Shown here in pieces: positions 60,758 through 64,000 of a DNA stretch of 64,000 bases. The translations under genes were made by a program, and so were the position numbers. The notes under the pieces are model-generated. The model was not told where the DNA came from. It ran no database searches and worked only from the letters and a program-made list of their open reading frames with translations. Every line of letters starts with the position of its first letter. Within the stretch, counting starts at the first letter, position 1. The DNA comes from Tellurirhabdus bombi (GTDB lineage: Bacteria; Bacteroidota; Bacteroidia; Cytophagales; Spirosomataceae). The DNA lies in assembly GCF_021484805.1 (NCBI RefSeq), contig NZ_CP090557.1, positions 3,980,001-4,044,000 on the forward strand, read 5' to 3'.

Positions 60758-60765
60758 CAAAAATA
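60758..60765 (-). promoter_or_regulatory. candidate -7 box immediately before hisS
   Basis: TATTTTTG on the minus strand. Its G lies 5 bases from the A of the hisS ATG, so transcription would start at or next to the start codon. There is no TTG at normal spacing upstream. Confidence 0.4.
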
Positions 60766-60894
60766 AAAAGGTGCAGGCAGTTTGCCGCGCTCATGTGGCT
60801 CGGAGCTAACAAAATATTTCGTTCTCGCCCTAACGGATCAGAAAAACTGTTGACTTTTATCCGCAAATGACTGGTATAATTGCCTTCTTTCTGC

Positions 60895-60902
60895 TAATTT
60901 TG
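60895..60902 (+). promoter_or_regulatory. candidate -7 box before the small basic protein
   Basis: TAATTTTG, 37 bp before the ATG at 60940, on the opposite strand from hisS. It predicts a leader of about 30 bases. Confidence 0.4.
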
Positions 60903-60939
60903 CGGACTCTTTTGATATAGATACCTAATAAATACAACG

Positions 60940-61104
60940 ATGGGAGTTACTGAACTAAAGCGTAAAGACCGTAAGAACAAGGCTCGCGCTAACAATAAGC
61001 AGCAAAAAATTAAGCAATTACTGCGTAGACCAGATATCAAAAACGTAGACGTAGAAGCCATCAAAGCTTCGTTTGCGGAGAAAAAAGGGCAAGCAGCTGC
61101 TTAA
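60940..61104 (+). CDS. 54-residue highly basic small protein
   Basis: A short frame from ATG 60940 to TAA 61104. The N-terminal half (MGVTELKRKDRKNKARANNK) is strongly basic; the C-terminal half (KNVDVEAIKASFAEKKG) looks like an amphipathic helix. More than a quarter of residues are Lys or Arg, and Asn and Gln are frequent, as in RNA- or ribosome-associated small proteins. It reads cleanly from a candidate promoter and ends before the next gene. I do not recognise a named family; ribosome or RNA binding is inference from composition. Confidence 0.72.
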   Translation: MGVTELKRKDRKNKARANNKQQKIKQLLRRPDIKNVDVEAIKASFAEKKGQAAA

Positions 61105-61153
61105 TGATTAGTTACCGCATTCAAAGTGACAAAGATCTGTAACTATTTCTTTG

Positions 61154-61522
61154 TCACTTCGTTTCAATGTCACTTCGTTTACCTCGTTCCGGCTTTCGAA
61201 CGGGGTTTTCTTTTTTCAGGTGTTCCCGAATTTCTTTCCGGATACGTCGGCGGTATTCCCGGCGGATTGTTAATTGCGCCCGGTAAATAACGGACTGTCC
61301 AAACAAAGAAATTCCGGTATTGATGACTATCAGACTATAGGTACCCAGCAAAAACCAGCGTCTAAAGGGTTCTCCTGTATTTTTTAAATAAGCCGCTTCA
61401 CTGAATACGCAAAGTCCATAGCCAATCAGTACCAGACTTATGGGAGCCAGTAGGAGCCATTTTGTTCGCGTACTCATGCGTTTCACCAATCGACGGCCGG
61501 GTGGTTTTGCTGGATTTGCCAT
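61154..61522 (-). CDS. hypothetical two-helix membrane protein
   Basis: A 122-residue protein. The basic N-terminus (RRLVKRMSTRTK) is followed by transmembrane segments at about 23-42 and 58-76, and a strongly charged C-terminal tail (REYRRRIRKEIREHLKKEN) likely in the cytosol. No named family recognised. Orientation is convergent with the small basic protein gene. Confidence 0.75.
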   Translation of the reverse strand: MANPAKPPGRRLVKRMSTRTKWLLLAPISLVLIGYGLCVFSEAAYLKNTGEPFRRWFLLGTYSLIVINTGISLFGQSVIYRAQLTIRREYRRRIRKEIREHLKKENPVRKPERGKRSDIETK

Positions 61523-61639
61523 ACTATCTAGATTATTTAATCAACAAAAGTATGAGCCTAACTACATTTAGTCACTACTTGTTAAGAAAAAGTTATCATT
61601 TTGATGTATTCTTGCCGGTTATTCGGTTAAAATAACCCT

Positions 61640-62404
61640 ATGAAACAACTAATCAGTCTAGTTCTCCGGTACATTCCACGCCCTATTCTGCAACGCATTA
61701 GCCCTTATGGGATGAAAATAATGGCCCTGTTTTATCGGGGTGATAATGTTGTCTGCCCGGTTTGCAATAACCACTTCCGGGAATTTTTACCCTATGGCCG
61801 GATGCCCGCCCGTCCAAATGCGCTTTGCCCGGATTGCCTTTCTCTGGAACGCCACCGATTGATGTATCTTTACCTCCAACGTAACACAAATTTTTTCCGG
61901 GATAATCTTAAAGTCCTGCACGTAGCTCCCGAGCATTGCTTTATCGACCGGTTCGAAAAACAAAAAAATCTGGATTACATCACGGCTGATATTGAGTCGC
62001 CATTGGCCAAAGTGAAAATGGATATTCACCAGATTCCGTTTCCCGACAATACGTTTGATGTTGCATTCTGTAACCACGTGATGGAACACGTTGACGACGA
62101 CATTAAGGCGAGCAGTGAACTTTATCGGGTGCTAAAGCCCGGCGGCTGGGCAATCATCCAGTCACCTATTGATTACAGCCGCACGACTACCTACGAAGAC
62201 CCGAGCATCACGGATCCCCGCGAACGGGAGAAACATTTCTGGCAGAGCGATCACCTCCGTTTGTTTGGGCAGGACTACCCTGAACGCCTCGCCAAAGGTG
62301 GTTTCACCGTGAAGGAAGATCGGTTTGTGATGGAAATGCCGAAGGAAGAAGTTGCCAAGTTTGCCCTGCCCGGCGGAGAGATTATCTACTTCTGCAAGAA
62401 GTAA
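61640..62404 (+). CDS. class I SAM-dependent methyltransferase with N-terminal Cys pairs
   Basis: A 254-residue protein. A basic amphipathic N-terminus precedes two Cys pairs, CPVC (about 39-42) and CPDC (about 63-66), which probably hold a zinc ion. The methyltransferase fold follows: LKVLHVAPEHCF (motif I variant), DYITADIE, MDIHQIPFPDNTFDVAFCNHVMEHV (about 130-153) and LKPGGWAIIQSPI. The substrate is unknown; proximity to a family 2 glycosyltransferase on the other strand hints at a cell-surface sugar or lipid, but this is weak. Confidence 0.88.
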   Translation: MKQLISLVLRYIPRPILQRISPYGMKIMALFYRGDNVVCPVCNNHFREFLPYGRMPARPNALCPDCLSLERHRLMYLYLQRNTNFFRDNLKVLHVAPEHCFIDRFEKQKNLDYITADIESPLAKVKMDIHQIPFPDNTFDVAFCNHVMEHVDDDIKASSELYRVLKPGGWAIIQSPIDYSRTTTYEDPSITDPREREKHFWQSDHLRLFGQDYPERLAKGGFTVKEDRFVMEMPKEEVAKFALPGGEIIYFCKK

Positions 62405-62412
62405 GCTTGAAA

Positions 62413-62456
62413 CAGCAAAGGGACACATCCCCATTTTACAACGTGGCCCTTTGCTG
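62413..62456. terminator. hairpin between convergent methyltransferase and glycosyltransferase genes
   Basis: A 10-bp perfect stem (CAGCAAAGGG with CCCTTTGCTG) with a 24-base loop. T runs are short on both sides, so efficiency is uncertain. Confidence 0.45.
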
Positions 62457-62462
62457 ATTTAT

Positions 62463-63473
62463 TTAGGAAGGATATTCCATAAACTCCCCCGTTTCTTTGT
62501 GTTCTTTCGGCTCACGCAGGCGCTTCCAGCCTTCCAATAAAAAGCCCATTCCATAGCCCGTAAGCTGCACATACGCTGCTACTACGCTCAGTAAACCTAC
62601 CTTCAGGCTTTTTTCTTTCCGGCTGGCATCAATGAGAATCGCCAGCGAAAAAATACTTAGTACCCCCACTGCCAGACTAAAAAGTAGCTTACTCGTGAAC
62701 GCCCAAACCGGAATCGAGGCCAAAAAAAGCGTAAATAAGGCGGGAAACGCATGTACCAGTTTCAATTCTGCCGGGAAGAAACGAGAAATATTAATTCTGG
62801 CCCGCCCAAAGAAACGCAACTGGCGGTAAAACTGCTGAAAATCCGTGCGTCGCTTGTGGTAGATAAACGCCTCGGGGATCAGTCCGGTTTTAAACCCGTT
62901 TTCAATAATCCGAATGGCAAACTCGATGTCCTCGCCCATCCGACTAATCTTGTAGCCTCCAATTTTCTCGTATACCCGCCGCGAAAAGCCCATGTTAAAA
63001 CTGCGGGGATGATACGTACCCCCCAGGTTTTTTTTGCTGCCCCGGATCCCTCCCGTCGTAAACGGCGAAGTCATGGAATAGCTAATGGCTTTCTGGATGG
63101 GCGTGAACTGCGGATGCGCCGCATCAGGACCTCCGTAAGCATCCAGCTTAGATTCCTGAAGGTGTTTTTCAACCAGTTCCAGGTAGTTTGCCGGAACAAT
63201 GGCATCAGAGTCGAAGATAATGAAATAGTCGCCCGTAGCCCGCTCAAATCCGTAGTTACGTGTAAATCCCTGCCCGGTGTTAGGTTTGAAGTAATAATAG
63301 ATGGTCAATCGATCCATAAATGCGTTGACGACGGCTTCAGCCTTATCGACTGAGCCATCCTCAACGACTACCACTTCATCGGGCAAACGGGTTTGCGCCA
63401 CCAGACTTTCCAGCAGCTCTCGCAACTCCTCGGGGCGATTATAAACAGGTATGATGACCGAAAAGCGCATCAT
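62463..63473 (-). CDS. family 2 glycosyltransferase
   Basis: A 336-residue membrane-linked transferase. The GT-A domain (about 1-240) has SVIIPVYNRPEELRELLESL (3-22), VVVEDGSVD, and FDSDAIVP (DxD metal site, about 93-100). C-terminal hydrophobic segments (about 245-320) suggest membrane association. It transfers an activated sugar to a lipid or polysaccharide acceptor that cannot be named. Its first ATG lies 5 bp after the hemL stop, so it is probably co-transcribed with hemL. Confidence 0.9.
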   Translation of the reverse strand: MMRFSVIIPVYNRPEELRELLESLVAQTRLPDEVVVVEDGSVDKAEAVVNAFMDRLTIYYYFKPNTGQGFTRNYGFERATGDYFIIFDSDAIVPANYLELVEKHLQESKLDAYGGPDAAHPQFTPIQKAISYSMTSPFTTGGIRGSKKNLGGTYHPRSFNMGFSRRVYEKIGGYKISRMGEDIEFAIRIIENGFKTGLIPEAFIYHKRRTDFQQFYRQLRFFGRARINISRFFPAELKLVHAFPALFTLFLASIPVWAFTSKLLFSLAVGVLSIFSLAILIDASRKEKSLKVGLLSVVAAYVQLTGYGMGFLLEGWKRLREPKEHKETGEFMEYPS

Positions 63474-63478
63474 GCTTT

Positions 63479-64000
63479 CTAGCGTGTCTGAAGTACTTCT
63501 GCCAAAGATTCTTCGTTGGCCTGAATCACCTGATCAACCAGCTCGTCTGTCAACGCAACCGAAAGAAACAGGCTTTCAAACTGCGACGGAGCCAGGTAAA
63601 CACCCCGCTTTAGCATGGCCTGAAAATAACTTCCGAACAAAGTTAAATCGCAGGATTTAGCATCCGTAAAGTTGATAACCGGATTCTCGGTCATGAACAG
63701 CGTGTACATTGAACCAAGGTGATTGATGGTATAATTCAGACCGAGCTTTTGTAAGCTGGCTTGAAAACCCGTTGTCAATCGCTCGCCCGTTGCTTCCAGA
63801 CGAGTATACACTTCCGGATGTTCATTCAAGTAGCGTAACATGGCTAAACCTGCCGACATAGCAATCGGATTTCCCGAAAGCGTTCCAGCCTGATAAACGG
63901 GTCCTGCCGGCGAAACCATGTCCATGATTTCCTTCCGACCGCCATAAGCTCCTACCGGCATGCCTCCACCGATGATTTTACCCATCGTTGTCAGGTCAGG
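63479..64000 (-). CDS. hemL: glutamate-1-semialdehyde 2,1-aminomutase, C-terminal part (truncated by window edge)
   Basis: The 3' 174 codons of a PLP enzyme that makes 5-aminolevulinate for tetrapyrrole synthesis. The frame continues off the window; the ATG seen at 63985 is internal. PDLTTMGKIIGGGMPVGAYGGR contains the PLP Lys, and PVYQAGTLSGNPIAMSAGLAML and GVYLAPSQFESLFLS are conserved family blocks. About 60 percent of the gene is outside the window. Confidence 0.93.
   Translation of the reverse strand, partial: PDLTTMGKIIGGGMPVGAYGGRKEIMDMVSPAGPVYQAGTLSGNPIAMSAGLAMLRYLNEHPEVYTRLEATGERLTTGFQASLQKLGLNYTINHLGSMYTLFMTENPVINFTDAKSCDLTLFGSYFQAMLKRGVYLAPSQFESLFLSVALTDELVDQVIQANEESLAEVLQTR

Noticed and set aside
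1-64000. CRISPR arrays, insertion sequences, prophage, rRNA
   Set aside because: No evenly spaced repeats, transposase, integrase, capsid or rRNA sequence was seen.

Overview
This window is ordinary, gene-dense chromosome from a member of the Bacteroidota, most likely Cytophagales near the Spirosoma/Larkinella group; this placement is inferred from content, not from a search. The signs are a SusC/SusD outer-membrane pair with a DUF1735-type lipoprotein, many exported enzymes and lipoproteins, PorT-like beta-barrels, weak or absent Shine-Dalgarno sequences, and Bacteroidota-type -7 promoter boxes (TAnnTTTG) near many starts. I see no phage, insertion sequence, CRISPR array, rRNA operon or plasmid function.

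Layout. 0-4.2 kb: diheme cytochrome c, GapN-like aldehyde dehydrogenase and glycerate kinase, all minus strand. 4.2-5.4 kb: a long AT-rich stretch without a convincing gene. 5.4-11.1 kb: SusC, SusD and DUF1735 operon closed by a strong terminator, then tRNA-Leu(CAA) on the minus strand. 11.8-12.7 kb: quinone oxidoreductase. 20.0-12.9 kb (minus): a run of AddA/RecB-like helicase, B12-type radical SAM protein, VF530-family protein and DEAD-box RNA helicase. 20.1-24.7 kb: beta-barrel protein and histidine genes hisC, hisD and hisG, with an oppositely oriented membrane-protein gene lying between hisC and hisD.

25.0-29.4 kb: two exported amidohydrolase-fold proteins. 29.5-37.8 kb: CorA, an exported EEP-family hydrolase, an S41-like protease, thioredoxin-like and M14 peptidase genes, a FUSC transporter and a YdeI-like protein. 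38.2-44.1 kb: S8 protease, then a minus-strand operon of serine hydrolase, M28 peptidase and cupin. 44.3-50.7 kb: Tex, NlpC/P60 lipoprotein, NUDIX, small GIY-YIG-like protein, exported beta-helix protein and a lipoprotein. 50.8 kb: tRNA-Ala(GGC). 51-59.3 kb: DUF3299 protein, NarL-type two-component pair, 1-Cys peroxiredoxin, small membrane protein, GH25 lysozyme, Pgi and two tandem beta-barrel paralogues. 59.4-64 kb: HisS, a 54-residue basic protein, a membrane protein, a methyltransferase with Cys pairs, a family 2 glycosyltransferase and the 3' part of hemL running off the window.

I did not find a clear new multi-gene system. The points most worth a second look are protein-level departures from family norms: an AddA-like helicase whose nuclease residues look lost, a radical SAM enzyme with CX4CX2C spacing, an exported amidohydrolase set in which one module keeps metal ligands and two do not, an aldehyde dehydrogenase without the usual general-base Glu, and a GIY-YIG protein without the usual Arg. 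At locus level they are the interrupted his cluster, the palindrome pair upstream of tex, and an unannotated small basic protein next to hisS.
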